DNA from: Achromobacter sp. RTa
Lineage (GTDB): Bacteria > Pseudomonadota > Gammaproteobacteria > Burkholderiales > Burkholderiaceae_B
Length of the DNA stretch: 64,000 bases
NCBI RefSeq assembly: GCF_000757485.1
Contig: NZ_JPYO01000006.1
Span: 92,168 to 156,167 of the forward strand
Reading direction: 5' to 3'
Shown here one piece after another: positions 55,432 to 64,000 of this stretch; positions within the stretch are counted from its first letter, which is position 1; each line of letters starts with the position of its first letter. The notes beneath the pieces are model-generated. The model did not search any database. It saw only the letters and a program-made list of their open reading frames with translations, and had not been told where the DNA came from. A program made the position numbers and the translations under genes.

Positions 55432-56397
55432 TCACCCCCGAGAGAACACCACCTTCTTCTCGATGATGGCGCCCGGCTCTTCGGCCTGGGGCGTGTCGCC
55501 GCAGGCTTCGGCGCCATCCTCTTCCGGATCCACGGCGTCGAACGCCGTGTCGCCGTTGGCGTCCGGCACGCCCGTGGGTTTCAGGCCCACGAAGTCGAAC
55601 AGGTCGCGGTCCATCAGGTGCGAGGGCACCACGCGTGAAAGCGCGTTGAACACGTTCCAGGAGCGGCCCGGGTGCTGCCTGTCCCATTCCTTGATCATCC
55701 GGCCGACTTCCTTGCGCTTCAGGTTTTCCTGCGAGCCGCAGAGATTGCACGGAATGATGGGGAACTGCTTGAGTTCCGCATAGGCGATCAGGTCGGTTTC
55801 CGGCACATAGGCCAGGGGGCGGATCACCGTGTGGCGGCCGTCGTCGGACACCAGCTTGGGCGGCATGCCCTTGGCCTTGCCGCCATAGAACAGGTTCAGG
55901 AAGAAGGTGCCCAGGATGTCGTCGCGATGATGTCCCAGCGCGATCTTGGTTGCTCCCAGTTCGGACGCCACGCGGTACAGGATGCCCCGGCGCAGCCGCG
56001 AACAGAGCGAGCACATGGTCTTGCCTTCCTCGAGCACGCGCGTGACGATCGAATACGTGTCCTGGGTCTCGATGTGGAAGGGCACCCCCAGCTCGGTCAG
56101 GTAGCGCGGCAGGATGTCGGCCGGGAAGCCCGGCTGCTTCTGGTCCAGGTTGACCGCGATCAGTTCGAACTTGAAAGGCGCGCGCTTTTGCAGCTGTAGC
56201 AGGATGTCCAGCAGCGCGTAGGAGTCCTTGCCGCCCGACAGGCACACCATCACGCGGTCGCCGTCCTGGATCATGTTGTAGTCGGACAGGGCGCGGGTGG
56301 TCTCGCGGGCAAGCCGCTTGGTCAGCTTGTTGCCTTCGTGGCGGGCTTTCTTTTCTTCGGCTCCGGTAAGGAGGCCGGGGGATGCGATGTCGTTCAT
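55432..56397 (-). CDS. ttcA: tRNA 2-thiocytidine synthetase
   Basis: A 321-residue PP-loop ATPase that thiolates C32 of tRNA using an iron-sulfur cluster. The PP-loop is [15 protein letters not shown] near residue 49; cluster Cys pairs are CSLC near residue 129 and CNLC near 220. The C-terminal 45 residues are acidic and variable. The start at 56397 gives the family length. It follows folB by 2 bases on the same strand. Confidence 0.93.
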   Translation of the reverse strand: MNDIASPGLLTGAEEKKARHEGNKLTKRLARETTRALSDYNMIQDGDRVMVCLSGGKDSYALLDILLQLQKRAPFKFELIAVNLDQKQPGFPADILPRYLTELGVPFHIETQDTYSIVTRVLEEGKTMCSLCSRLRRGILYRVASELGATKIALGHHRDDILGTFFLNLFYGGKAKGMPPKLVSDDGRHTVIRPLAYVPETDLIAYAELKQFPIIPCNLCGSQENLKRKEVGRMIKEWDRQHPGRSWNVFNALSRVVPSHLMDRDLFDFVGLKPTGVPDANGDTAFDAVDPEEDGAEACGDTPQAEEPGAIIEKKVVFSRG

Positions 56398-56399
56398 GG

Positions 56400-56759
56400 T
56401 CAGCGCGTGATCTGGATTTCCACGCCTACCGCCGCACAGTCGGAAAAGGCCATGGGCTTGCTGATGCGCAGGCGCAGCGCGCGGATTTCCTGGAAGTCGG
56501 CGAGCAGGCGCGCGGCAACCTGCTCGGACAGGGTTTCGATCAGGTTCACGTGGGCATGCGTGCATTCCTCCACGATGGCCTCGCGCAGGCGGCGGTAGTC
56601 CAGCACGCTGTGGATGTCGTGGTCGTCGACCTCGCGCTGGATGTCCACGTCGAAGTCGGCGTCGACATGCAGGGGCTGGGTGGCGCGGCGTTCGTGCTCG
56701 AGGATGCCGATGCGGGCGTCGAGCGCGAGCCCGGAAAGGATGATGCGGCGTGTAGGCAT
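56400..56759 (-). CDS. folB: Dihydroneopterin aldolase
   Basis: A 119-residue tunnelling-fold enzyme of folate synthesis that splits dihydroneopterin. Key segments are [34 protein letters not shown] and [16 protein letters not shown]. The MPTRRIIL start at 56759 gives normal length. It precedes ttcA; both are divergent from the flavoprotein gene at 56884. Confidence 0.92.
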   Translation of the reverse strand: MPTRRIILSGLALDARIGILEHERRATQPLHVDADFDVDIQREVDDHDIHSVLDYRRLREAIVEECTHAHVNLIETLSEQVAARLLADFQEIRALRLRISKPMAFSDCAAVGVEIQITR

Positions 56760-56883
56760 GATGAAAACCTGGGTGGGGTAGCCGGGAATTGTAAGGCGGA
56801 CGCGGGACGAGGGCGGTCCGCTGGCTACAATCCGGCCATGTCCGGGCGCCCGCGAGGCGCCGGCGCAGTCAATAAGGGGTGAA

Positions 56884-57786
56884 ATGCAACAGATGCACGA
56901 TTCGGTCATTGTAGGCGGCGGCCCGGCCGGCGCCTCCTGCGCCCTGTGGCTGGCCAGGCTGGGCCTGTCCCCGCTATTGGTCGAGGCCAGCGCCCGGCTG
57001 GGAGGGCTGGGCAACGAGAACCCGTTCGCCGACGACTGGATCGCCGTGCTGCCCGGCGTCACCGGGCAGCAGGTGGCCGCCAATATAGCCGAGAGCGTGC
57101 GGGCGGCCGGCGTGCCGCTGCGCCTGGAAACCCGCGTCACCGGGGTGCGTCCCTGCAAGGGCGGCATCGAGGCCACCCTTGCCGGCCCGGGCGGGGCCGA
57201 GACCCTGGCACGGGCGCGCACCCTGGTCATCGCCTCCGGCGTTCGGGCCAAGGGCTTGCCGGACCATCCTGCGGGGGCCTCCTGGCCCGGCGTGCTGATC
57301 GGCCCCGGCTCGCCCATCGTGGCGCAGGACTATTCCGGCCTGTCCGTGGCGGTGCTGGGCGGCGGCGACAACGCCTTCGAAAATTACGTCTATGTGCGCA
57401 ACCGCGGGGCGCGCGCCGTCCATCTCTATGCCCGCAGCGTCCGCGCCCAGCAGCAATGGGTCACGCGCGCCGGCCGCGACGGCGTGAGCATCGGCCCGTA
57501 CAAGGTCGACCCGGCCGCGCGCACCGTCGACGGCCGCCGGTACGACCTGATCCTGGTTTTCTACGGCTGGGAGCCCCAGGCCGGCTTTGCCGACAGCCTG
57601 CAACTGGCGCGCGACGAGCGCGGCTACATCCGCACGGATTTCGCCACCGCCGAAACCAGCGTGCCGGACATCTACGCCGTGGGCGAAGTGGCCAACCGCA
57701 TGCATCCCTGCGTGGTGACCTCCATGGCCGACGGCGTGGTGGCGGCCAAGGCCATCCAGCGGCGCTGGGAGCGGGCCGGATCGTAA
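56884..57786 (+). CDS. Thioredoxin-reductase-like FAD/NAD(P) oxidoreductase lacking the CXXC pair
   Basis: A 300-residue flavoprotein of the two-dinucleotide-binding class. The FAD motif IVGGGPAGASCALWLARLG is near residue 8, the NAD(P) motif VLGGGDNAFENYVYV near 155, and the C-terminal FAD segment VPDIYAVGEVAN near 258. The central CXXC that thioredoxin reductases use is absent, so it more likely acts as a ferredoxin/flavodoxin-type reductase or transfers electrons to an unknown partner. It stands alone, with an independent promoter region. Confidence 0.82.
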   Translation: MQQMHDSVIVGGGPAGASCALWLARLGLSPLLVEASARLGGLGNENPFADDWIAVLPGVTGQQVAANIAESVRAAGVPLRLETRVTGVRPCKGGIEATLAGPGGAETLARARTLVIASGVRAKGLPDHPAGASWPGVLIGPGSPIVAQDYSGLSVAVLGGGDNAFENYVYVRNRGARAVHLYARSVRAQQQWVTRAGRDGVSIGPYKVDPAARTVDGRRYDLILVFYGWEPQAGFADSLQLARDERGYIRTDFATAETSVPDIYAVGEVANRMHPCVVTSMADGVVAAKAIQRRWERAGS

Positions 57787-57925
57787 TCGGGCCGTGCCCG
57801 CCGCGCAGGCGGCGTTAAGCCCAGGCGAAGCCTCTCCTCCAGATTGGAGAATGGTCATTTGCCAGCGCGGCGCACACACTCTGTGCCACAAGTTGATCGA
57901 ACAATGATCGCATTGGGAGACAGAC

Positions 57926-58894
57926 ATGTTGCACGCGCACCGCTGGCTGGCCGTCGGCGCGATGGCCGCCGCCTTGGCAGGCCCGGCCCATGCCGCCTGG
58001 CCTGAAAGGCCGATCACACTCATCATCCCGGCCTCGCCCGGCGGCACCACCGATATCTCCGCGCGCCTGATCGCGGACAAGCTGGGCGCCAGGCTGGGCC
58101 AGCAGGTCATCGTGGAGAATCGCGCGGGCGCGGCCGGCATCATCGGCGCGCAGGCGCTGGCGCGAGCCAAGCCCGACGGCTATACGCTGCTGATGGGCAA
58201 CATCGGCCCCAACGCCATCAACTACGCGCTATACAAGACGCTGCCCTACAAGCCCGCCGATTTCGCGCCGGTCACGCTGGTGATCTCGGTGCCCAACGTG
58301 CTGGTGGTGAACGAGGCCTCGCCCGTCCGCACGGTGGCGGAGCTGAAGGCCGAGGCGCTGCGGGATCCTTCCAAGGTGTCCTTCGGGAGCTCGGGCGCCG
58401 GCCAGTCGCCGCATCTCTCGGCCGAACTCTTCAAGCAGCGCGCGGGCATCTCCGGCACGCACATCCCGTACAAGGGCGCGGGGCCGGCCGTGGCCGCGCT
58501 GCTGGGCAGGCAGTTCACCTTCATGATCGACAACCTGCCCAGTTCGATGCCGTACATCCAGTCCGGCAAGCTGCGCGCGCTGGCCGTCACCAGCGGCAAG
58601 CGCCTGGCGGAATTGCCTGACGTGCCGACCATGGCCGAGGCCGGCGTGCAGGACATGGTGGTCACCGCCTGGTTCGGCCTGGTGGCGCCCGCGGGCACGC
58701 CGGACGGCGTCGTCGACAAGCTCTACGCCGCCACGCGCGATATCGTCCGCAGTCCCGAGATCAGAGAACGCTTCAAGGCCATGGGCGGGCAGGCCGGCGG
58801 CAACACGCCGGCGGAATTCTCGGCATTCATCGACCAGGAGCGCGCGCGCTGGAAACAGATCGTGGATGCGGCCGGGTTGGCGCAGGAGCAATAA
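57926..58894 (+). CDS. Bug-type periplasmic solute receptor
   Basis: A 322-residue Bug/TctC receptor with signal MLHAHRWLAVGAMAAALAG, cleaved after AHA. The mature protein starts WPERPITLIIPASPGGTTD and has IPYKGAGPAVAALL. It directly precedes the two CoA-transferase genes, the GTG of the first beginning immediately after its stop codon, so uptake and CoA activation of one organic acid are probably coupled. Confidence 0.9.
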   Translation: MLHAHRWLAVGAMAAALAGPAHAAWPERPITLIIPASPGGTTDISARLIADKLGARLGQQVIVENRAGAAGIIGAQALARAKPDGYTLLMGNIGPNAINYALYKTLPYKPADFAPVTLVISVPNVLVVNEASPVRTVAELKAEALRDPSKVSFGSSGAGQSPHLSAELFKQRAGISGTHIPYKGAGPAVAALLGRQFTFMIDNLPSSMPYIQSGKLRALAVTSGKRLAELPDVPTMAEAGVQDMVVTAWFGLVAPAGTPDGVVDKLYAATRDIVRSPEIRERFKAMGGQAGGNTPAEFSAFIDQERARWKQIVDAAGLAQEQ

Positions 58895-59560
58895 GTGATC
58901 GACAAGATTCAAACATCCATGGCCGAGGCGGTGGCGGTGATCCCCGATGGGGCGTCGGTGCTGGTGGGAGGCTTCGGCGAGGCCGGCGTGCCCTACGAGC
59001 TGCTGCATTGCCTGGCGGAGCTGGGGCGGCGCGACCTGACCATCATCTCGAACAACGCAGGCACCTTCGAGCGCGGCATCGCCGCTTTGCTGATCCGCAA
59101 GCAGGTGCGCAAGATCATCTGCTCTCATCCGCGCCCGCCCAATTCCGAGGCCTTCGCGCGCGCCTACCGGGCCGGCGAGGTCGAACTGGAATGCGTGCCG
59201 CAGGGCACGCTGGCCGAGCGCCTGCGCGCGGCTGGCGCCGGGCTGGGGCCGTTCTACACGCCTACCGGCTATGGCACCGAACTGGCCGAAGGCCGCCGCC
59301 AGGAAGTGATCGACGGCGTGGGCTATGTGCTGGAACAGCCGCTGCGCGGCGACTACGCCTTGATCCGCGCGCATCTGGGCGACCGCTGGGGCAACCTGAT
59401 GTACCGGCACGCCGCGCGCAATTTCAATCCCGTGATGTGCATGGCGGCGGGCCACGCCATCGCGCAGGTCGATGAAGTGGTGCCGCTGGGCGCCTTTGCG
59501 CCCGAACAGGTCATGACGCAGGGTATTTTCGTGAAGTCCGTCGTGCGGGTGGAGGCCTGA
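58895..59560 (+). CDS. 3-oxoacid CoA-transferase-like, subunit A
   Basis: A 221-residue alpha subunit of a class I CoA-transferase. The VLVGGFGEAGVPYELL segment and the SNNAGTFERGIAALL strand are characteristic. It starts with GTG at the base after the Bug stop codon and is followed by subunit B after 1 base. The pair exchanges CoA between succinyl- or acetyl-CoA and a 3-oxo or other acid. The acid is unknown. Confidence 0.9.
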   Translation: MIDKIQTSMAEAVAVIPDGASVLVGGFGEAGVPYELLHCLAELGRRDLTIISNNAGTFERGIAALLIRKQVRKIICSHPRPPNSEAFARAYRAGEVELECVPQGTLAERLRAAGAGLGPFYTPTGYGTELAEGRRQEVIDGVGYVLEQPLRGDYALIRAHLGDRWGNLMYRHAARNFNPVMCMAAGHAIAQVDEVVPLGAFAPEQVMTQGIFVKSVVRVEA

Positions 59561-59561
59561 T

Positions 59562-60260
59562 ATGCAAGAAACCATAGGCTTGACCCGGCAGCAGATCGCC
59601 CGGCTCCTGGCCGGCGACATCCCGGACGGCTCCATCGTCAACCTGGGCATCGGCATGCCGACCCTGGTGGGCGACTATCTCCCGCCCGACAAGGACATTC
59701 TCCTGCACAGCGAAAACGGCATCCTGGGCATGGGCCCGGCCGCCAGCGGCGAGAACGTGGATACGGACCTGATCAACGCCAGCCGCCAGCCGGTCACGCT
59801 GCGGCAAGGCGCGTCGATCACCGAGCACACCGTTTCGTTCGCCATGATGCGCGGCGGCCACCTGGACTACGCCGTGCTGGGAGCGTTCCAGGTATCGGAG
59901 CGGGGCGACCTGGCCAACTGGAAGACCGATGCGGCCGACGCCATCCCCGCCGTGGGCGGCGCGATGGACCTGGCCGTGGGCGCCAGGCAGGTGCTGGTCA
60001 CCATGGAGCACCGCGGCCGCGACGGCGCTCCAAAATTGCTGGAGCGATGCACGTACCCGCTGACGGGCAAGGGCGTGGTGACTCGCATCTATACCGACCT
60101 GGCCGTGATCGACGTGGCTCCGGAAGGCTTCCGCGTCCACGCGATGGCGTCCGGCGTAGATGAAGCATTCCTGCGTTCCGTGACCGGCGCGCCGCTGTAT
60201 TTCCCGGCGGCGCCCCTGCGTATCGTGCTGGAGGCCGACGGCACGCCGCGCTACGCCTGA
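59562..60260 (+). CDS. 3-oxoacid CoA-transferase-like, subunit B
   Basis: A 232-residue beta subunit carrying the catalytic Glu in LHSENGILGMGP near residue 50. VNLGIGMPTLVGDYL and MRGGHLDYAVLGAFQVS are typical. It forms a heteromer with subunit A. A second Bug receptor starts 43 bases later, so the transferase is flanked by two receptors. Confidence 0.92.
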   Translation: MQETIGLTRQQIARLLAGDIPDGSIVNLGIGMPTLVGDYLPPDKDILLHSENGILGMGPAASGENVDTDLINASRQPVTLRQGASITEHTVSFAMMRGGHLDYAVLGAFQVSERGDLANWKTDAADAIPAVGGAMDLAVGARQVLVTMEHRGRDGAPKLLERCTYPLTGKGVVTRIYTDLAVIDVAPEGFRVHAMASGVDEAFLRSVTGAPLYFPAAPLRIVLEADGTPRYA

Positions 60261-60302
60261 CGCGTGGCGCTTCCCGCCCGATCCCGGGCCAAGGAGACCC
60301 TG

Positions 60303-61265
60303 ATGATCCGTTCCATACTGGCCGCGGCAACGCTCGGCATGCTGTGCATGGGCGCCGCGCAGGCCGCGCCCGCGTATCCCGACAGGCCGATCACCTTGCT
60401 CATCCCTTATCCGCCCGGCGGCAGCGCGGACATGCTGGCGCGCCCGTTGGGCGCGGAACTGCAGAAGAAGTGGGGCCAGCCCGTGGTATTGGAATACAAG
60501 CCGGGCGCGGGCGGCGCCATTGCGTCCGCGCAGCTGGCGCGCGCCAAGCCCGATGGCCATACCCTGCTGATGGTGCTGGCGGCCCACACGATCAACCCCA
60601 GCCTGTATCCCTCCCTGCCTTACGATACGCGCCGCGATTTCGCGCCGGTGTCGCTGGTCGCCACCTTGCCGATGCTGGTGGCGGCGCCCTTGACGACCCC
60701 GGCCGACACCATTGGCGAGCTCATCGCCTACGGCAAGAGCCATCCCGGCAAGCTCAGCTTCGCTTCCGCGGGAAATGGCAACACCAGCCACCTGGCCGCG
60801 GAAATGTTCAAGAACCAGACCGGCGCGGACATGATGCACGTGCCTTACAAGGGCAGCGGCCCGGCCGTGGTGGCCCTGTTGGGCGGCGAGGTGTCGCTGA
60901 TGTTCGACAGCATCTCCACATCGCTGCCGCAAGTGCGGGCCGGCAAGCTGAAGGCGATTGCCGTCACGGCGGCGCGCCGTTCGCCCCTGCTGCCCGACGT
61001 GCCGACGGTGGCCGAAACCGTGCCGGGCTTCGTGGTGAACGGCTGGTACGGCGTGCTGGCGCCTGCTGGCACGCCGCCCGCGGTCGTCGATACCCTGAGC
61101 CGCGGCATCGCCGAGGCGCTGGCCGTGCCGGCTCTGAAGCAGCAGGTGGAGGGATACGGCTATGAAACCGTAGGATCCACACCGGCCGAATTCGCCAGCC
61201 ACATCGACCGCGAGCTCGCAACCTGGAAGAAAGCGGTCGAGACGTCGGGCGCCAAGTTGAACTGA
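60303..61265 (+). CDS. Bug-type periplasmic solute receptor
   Basis: A 320-residue Bug/TctC receptor. ATG 60303, after AAGGAGACC, gives a signal peptide (ILAAATLGMLCMGAAQA). The mature N-terminus YPDRPITLLIPYPPGGSAD and HVPYKGSGPAVVALLGG match the family. It resembles the receptor at 57926 in layout but is clearly divergent in sequence, so it probably binds a different or related acid. It converges with the M61 peptidase gene, 4 bases apart. Confidence 0.9.
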   Translation: MIRSILAAATLGMLCMGAAQAAPAYPDRPITLLIPYPPGGSADMLARPLGAELQKKWGQPVVLEYKPGAGGAIASAQLARAKPDGHTLLMVLAAHTINPSLYPSLPYDTRRDFAPVSLVATLPMLVAAPLTTPADTIGELIAYGKSHPGKLSFASAGNGNTSHLAAEMFKNQTGADMMHVPYKGSGPAVVALLGGEVSLMFDSISTSLPQVRAGKLKAIAVTAARRSPLLPDVPTVAETVPGFVVNGWYGVLAPAGTPPAVVDTLSRGIAEALAVPALKQQVEGYGYETVGSTPAEFASHIDRELATWKKAVETSGAKLN

Positions 61266-61269
61266 TGCT

Positions 61270-63048
61270 TCAGGCCGTCAGCACGCACTCCAAGGCTTCC
61301 GGCGCGGCCAGCTTCACGCGGAATGCGCGCAGCTCGTCGCGGCGGAACACGTGCACCGTCACCCTGTCGCCCGCCCGGTATTGCGCCAGGAGCAGGTCGA
61401 GGCCGGCCGGCGCATCCACGCGCAAGCCGTCGATCGCCACCAGCACGTCGCCGGCCGACAGCCCGCCCTTGTGCCCGGCGCCGCCTTCCAGCACCGTTGC
61501 CAGCGCCAGCGAATCGCCCTGCTTGCGGGTGCGCACGTCCAGCGACGGGATATTGGCCGCGGCTTTCCATTGCAGCGTGACGCCTTGCGGCTCCAGCAGC
61601 TCCGCCAGCGGAACGTCGGCCGTGCCATAGGCATGCCTGGCGATGAAGCGGCGGGTATCGACGCCCGTGGCTTCCTGGATGAGCGCGGGCAGGCCGTCTT
61701 CGGGCAGGCCCTGGGGCTTGCCCCGGTAGAAGTCCCGCCCGTAGCGCTCCCACAACAGGCGCATGACGTCGTCCAGCGAACGCGCGCCCGCGCTTTCGCG
61801 GCGGATCAGCAGATCCAGCCCCAGCGCCACGAGCGCGCCCTTGGTGTAGTAGCTGACCAGCGCGTTGGGGGAGTTTTCGTCCTGCTTGTAATAGCGCGTC
61901 CAGGCGTCGAAAGAGCTCTCCGCCACGGATTGCTTGCCGCGGCCCGGCGTGCGGGCCACGCTGGAGATGGTCTTGGCGAGCAGCCGCAGGTAGTCGGGCC
62001 GGGTGATGGCGCCCGAGCGCAGCAGCAGCAGGTCGTCGTAATAAGAGGTGAAGCCTTCGAATACCCACAGCAGCCGGGTCAGGTCGGGCTGCGTCAGATC
62101 GTAGGGCGCGAACGCTTCCGGCTTGATCCGCTTGACGTTCCAGGTATGGAAGTACTCGTGGCTGACCAGGCCCAGGAAGCCGCGATAGCCCTCGCCCTGG
62201 CCCTGCTGCCCCAGGACGGGCAGGTCCTTGCGCGCGGTCATCAGCGCCGTGCTTGCGCGATGCTCCAGGCCGCCGTAGCCGTCGCCCGTGACCATGGTCA
62301 TGAAGACGTAGCGGTCCGCGCTGTCCAGGAAGGGCGCGCGCTGGGTCCGGGGTTCGAAGAAGGCAATCTGCGTCTCGCAGATCTTGCGCACGTCCTCGGT
62401 GATGCGGGCCAGGTCCAGGTTGGGCGCGACGCCGGTGAACACCAGTTCGTGCTCGGCGCCGTGCGCCGTGAAGCTGGAGACTTGCGGCGTGCCCATTTCG
62501 ACGGGGTGGTCGATCAGCGCGTCGTAGTCCGGCGCCAGGTACAGGCCGAAGCCGTGGCGGCGGGCCGCGCCCTGGTGGCCGCGGGCTTCCGGCAGGCTGG
62601 TGTAGACCTTCCAGCCATCGATGCCGCGCGGCGGTGCCAGGTCGACCAGGCAGGGCAGGTGGTCCTGGCCGTGCACGCGCAGGAACACGCTGGTGCCGTT
62701 GAAGAAACCGTGGGTCTCGTCAAGGTGCGCGCCGCGCACCGACAGGTCCCAGGCGTAGACCACATATTCCACCCGCAGCGGGCCGTCGCAGGGCGCGGCC
62801 TGCCAGGTGTGGTTGTCCGTCTTGTCGACCGGCACGCGGCGCGAGCCCGAATAGGCCGCCAGCGATTCGATCTGGCGCGAGAAATCGCGGATCAGGTAGC
62901 TGCCCGGAATCCAGGCCGGCAGGGACAGGCGCTGGCCGCCGGGAGAGGGCGCGGGGATGGTTAGGGTTATCCGGTAGCGGTGTCCGGCGGGATCATGGGG
63001 CGCGAGGCGGTAAAGTAGCGGCGGGGCTTGGTCTTTTTCCATAGCCAT
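61270..63048 (-). CDS. M61-family glycyl aminopeptidase with PDZ domain
   Basis: A 592-residue zinc metallopeptidase of the M61 family. The zinc site is [15 protein letters not shown] near residue 298 with the third ligand Glu in [12 protein letters not shown] near 334. An N-terminal beta domain precedes it, and a PDZ domain occupies about residues 490-570 ([20 protein letters not shown]). No signal peptide is evident, so it should be cytoplasmic. Members remove N-terminal Gly or Ala; physiological substrates are unclear. It is divergent from the enoyl-CoA hydratase, 32 bases apart. Confidence 0.9.
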   Translation of the reverse strand: MAMEKDQAPPLLYRLAPHDPAGHRYRITLTIPAPSPGGQRLSLPAWIPGSYLIRDFSRQIESLAAYSGSRRVPVDKTDNHTWQAAPCDGPLRVEYVVYAWDLSVRGAHLDETHGFFNGTSVFLRVHGQDHLPCLVDLAPPRGIDGWKVYTSLPEARGHQGAARRHGFGLYLAPDYDALIDHPVEMGTPQVSSFTAHGAEHELVFTGVAPNLDLARITEDVRKICETQIAFFEPRTQRAPFLDSADRYVFMTMVTGDGYGGLEHRASTALMTARKDLPVLGQQGQGEGYRGFLGLVSHEYFHTWNVKRIKPEAFAPYDLTQPDLTRLLWVFEGFTSYYDDLLLLRSGAITRPDYLRLLAKTISSVARTPGRGKQSVAESSFDAWTRYYKQDENSPNALVSYYTKGALVALGLDLLIRRESAGARSLDDVMRLLWERYGRDFYRGKPQGLPEDGLPALIQEATGVDTRRFIARHAYGTADVPLAELLEPQGVTLQWKAAANIPSLDVRTRKQGDSLALATVLEGGAGHKGGLSAGDVLVAIDGLRVDAPAGLDLLLAQYRAGDRVTVHVFRRDELRAFRVKLAAPEALECVLTA

Positions 63049-63080
63049 ATCTTACTTTCATACAACTTCGGAGACATGCA

Positions 63081-63857
63081 ATGAGCGAGTCGTTTGTGCT
63101 GGTCGAAACCCGGGGCCGCGTCGGCCTGCTGACGCTCAACCGCCCCAAGGCGCTGAACGCGCTGAACGATCAACTGATGGATGAGCTCGGCGCGGCGTTG
63201 CTGGCTTTCGAAGCCAATCCCGACATCGGCGCGGTCGTCATCACCGGCAGCGAAAAAGCGTTTGCCGCGGGCGCCGACATCGGCGCGATGAAAGACTGGT
63301 CGTACATGGACGTATACGGCGGCGAATACATCACCCGCAACTGGGAAACGCTCAAGCGCATCAGGAAGCCCGTGATCGCGGCGGTGGCCGGCTATGCGCT
63401 GGGCGGCGGCTGCGAGCTCGCCATGATGTGCGACATCATCATCGCGGCCGACACCGCCAAGTTCGGCCAGCCCGAAATCAAGCTGGGCGTGATTCCTGGC
63501 GCGGGGGGCACCCAGCGCCTACCGCGCGCGGTGGGCAAGGCCAAGGCCATGGACCTGGCCCTGACCGCCCGCATGATGGGCGCCGAGGAAGCCGAGCGTG
63601 CCGGCCTGGTGTCGCGCGTGGTCGCCGCCGACAAGCTCATGGAAGAAGCCCTGGACGCGGCCACCGTCATCGCCTCCATGTCCCTGCCGTCGGTCATGAT
63701 GGCCAAGGAATGCGTCAACCGGGCTTTCGAAGGCTCGCTGAACGAAGGCCTGCTGTTCGAGCGCCGCGTCTTCCACTCGCTGTTCGCCACCGAAGACCAG
63801 AAGGAAGGGATGGCTGCTTTCACGGAAAAGCGCAAACCGGAATTCAAACACCGTTAA
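63081..63857 (+). CDS. Enoyl-CoA hydratase (crotonase family)
   Basis: A 258-residue crotonase that hydrates 2-enoyl-CoA. The oxyanion-hole segment is [12 protein letters not shown] near residue 63, and both catalytic Glu residues are present in [11 protein letters not shown] and [16 protein letters not shown]. The C-terminus [10 protein letters not shown] is typical of the short-chain/phenylacetate-type enzyme. It is monocistronic here and is followed by a split copy of the dispersed repeat. Confidence 0.93.
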   Translation: MSESFVLVETRGRVGLLTLNRPKALNALNDQLMDELGAALLAFEANPDIGAVVITGSEKAFAAGADIGAMKDWSYMDVYGGEYITRNWETLKRIRKPVIAAVAGYALGGGCELAMMCDIIIAADTAKFGQPEIKLGVIPGAGGTQRLPRAVGKAKAMDLALTARMMGAEEAERAGLVSRVVAADKLMEEALDAATVIASMSLPSVMMAKECVNRAFEGSLNEGLLFERRVFHSLFATEDQKEGMAAFTEKRKPEFKHR

Positions 63858-63873
63858 GGTTGGTTACGACGGC

Positions 63874-63980
63874 GCAGCCCCCTCGGGGGCCGCCAGCACG
63901 CTTGGCGAGCGTAACGTCGGCAGCATCCGCAGTCTCCATAAGAATGGCCGGCCCGCCGCCGGGCCGCCCCAAGGCGGGCC
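63874..63980. repeat. Split copy of the dispersed GC-rich repeat
   Basis: The GCAGCCCCCTCGGGGGCCGC half (63874-63893 and flank) and the GCCGGGCCGCCCCAAGGC half (63957-63974) are separated by about 60 unrelated bases containing a CTTGGCGAGC element. It follows the enoyl-CoA hydratase stop and may act as a terminator. Confidence 0.7.
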
Positions 63981-64000
63981 AGTGTATGGACCGGGGACAT

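Overview
ORGANISM. The window reads as chromosome of a high-GC betaproteobacterium of the family Alcaligenaceae (Bordetella/Achromobacter type). The signs are four Bug-type periplasmic solute receptors (a family greatly expanded in these genera), several LysR regulators beside catabolic genes, the rpe-gph-trpL-trpEGDC and apaG-mltA-ubiH neighbourhoods, and very GC-rich third codon positions. I see no rRNA, tRNA, CRISPR array, phage or insertion sequence. LAYOUT. 2-7617: nitrilase tail, a DHA2 efflux pump, a LysR regulator divergent from a Bug receptor/M20 amidohydrolase/phosphoribosyltransferase unit, and an MFS exporter with an extra C-terminal domain. 7777-9367: sulfite dehydrogenase (sorA-sorB). 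10303-18683: a catabolic island built around a heme-oxygenase-like diiron protein, two small [2Fe-2S] ferredoxins separated by an unrecognised 108-residue protein, a FadR-type GntR regulator, a TauE-type permease, a large anion permease, a semialdehyde dehydrogenase, a GlcG-like protein and a [2Fe-2S]/FAD/NAD reductase. Its promoters share a GTATAC operator. 18691-32165: stress and housekeeping genes (UspA, Mop, DUF3300/DUF2950, a beta-propeller, polysaccharide deacetylase and membrane hydroxylase series, HD protein, AraC regulator, thioesterase, DUF1254, selD, LysR, DUF2917, DsbA-like isomerase). 32523-36635: acetaldehyde-type dehydrogenase with DUF779, a sigma-54 promoter and a divergent AcoR-like activator. 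36802-44475: acyl-CoA catabolic operon (two MaoC-like proteins, Bug, FadJ-like protein, CaiB, DUF35, Ltp2-like thiolase) with a LysR gene convergent at its end. 44533-50291: trp operon with an attenuator, then gph and rpe. 50406-56759: apaG, mltA, ubiH-like, dsbC, hydroxyacid dehydrogenase, ttcA, folB. 56884-63857: flavoprotein, a Bug/CoA-transferase A and B/Bug unit, M61 peptidase and enoyl-CoA hydratase. HOW IT WORKS TOGETHER. The clearest coordinated system is the 10.3-18.7 kb island. A permease would import an organic acid, the diiron protein would oxidise it with electrons passed from NAD(P)H through the reductase and ferredoxins, and the dehydrogenase would remove the aldehyde product. 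The GntR protein would control all units through GTATAC sites. The substrate is unknown. A second theme is small GC-rich repeats that have entered genes: one element is read in frame inside trpE, another forms a tandem array at the start of the polysaccharide deacetylase gene, and a third lies between the enhancer and the sigma-54 promoter of the aldehyde dehydrogenase gene.
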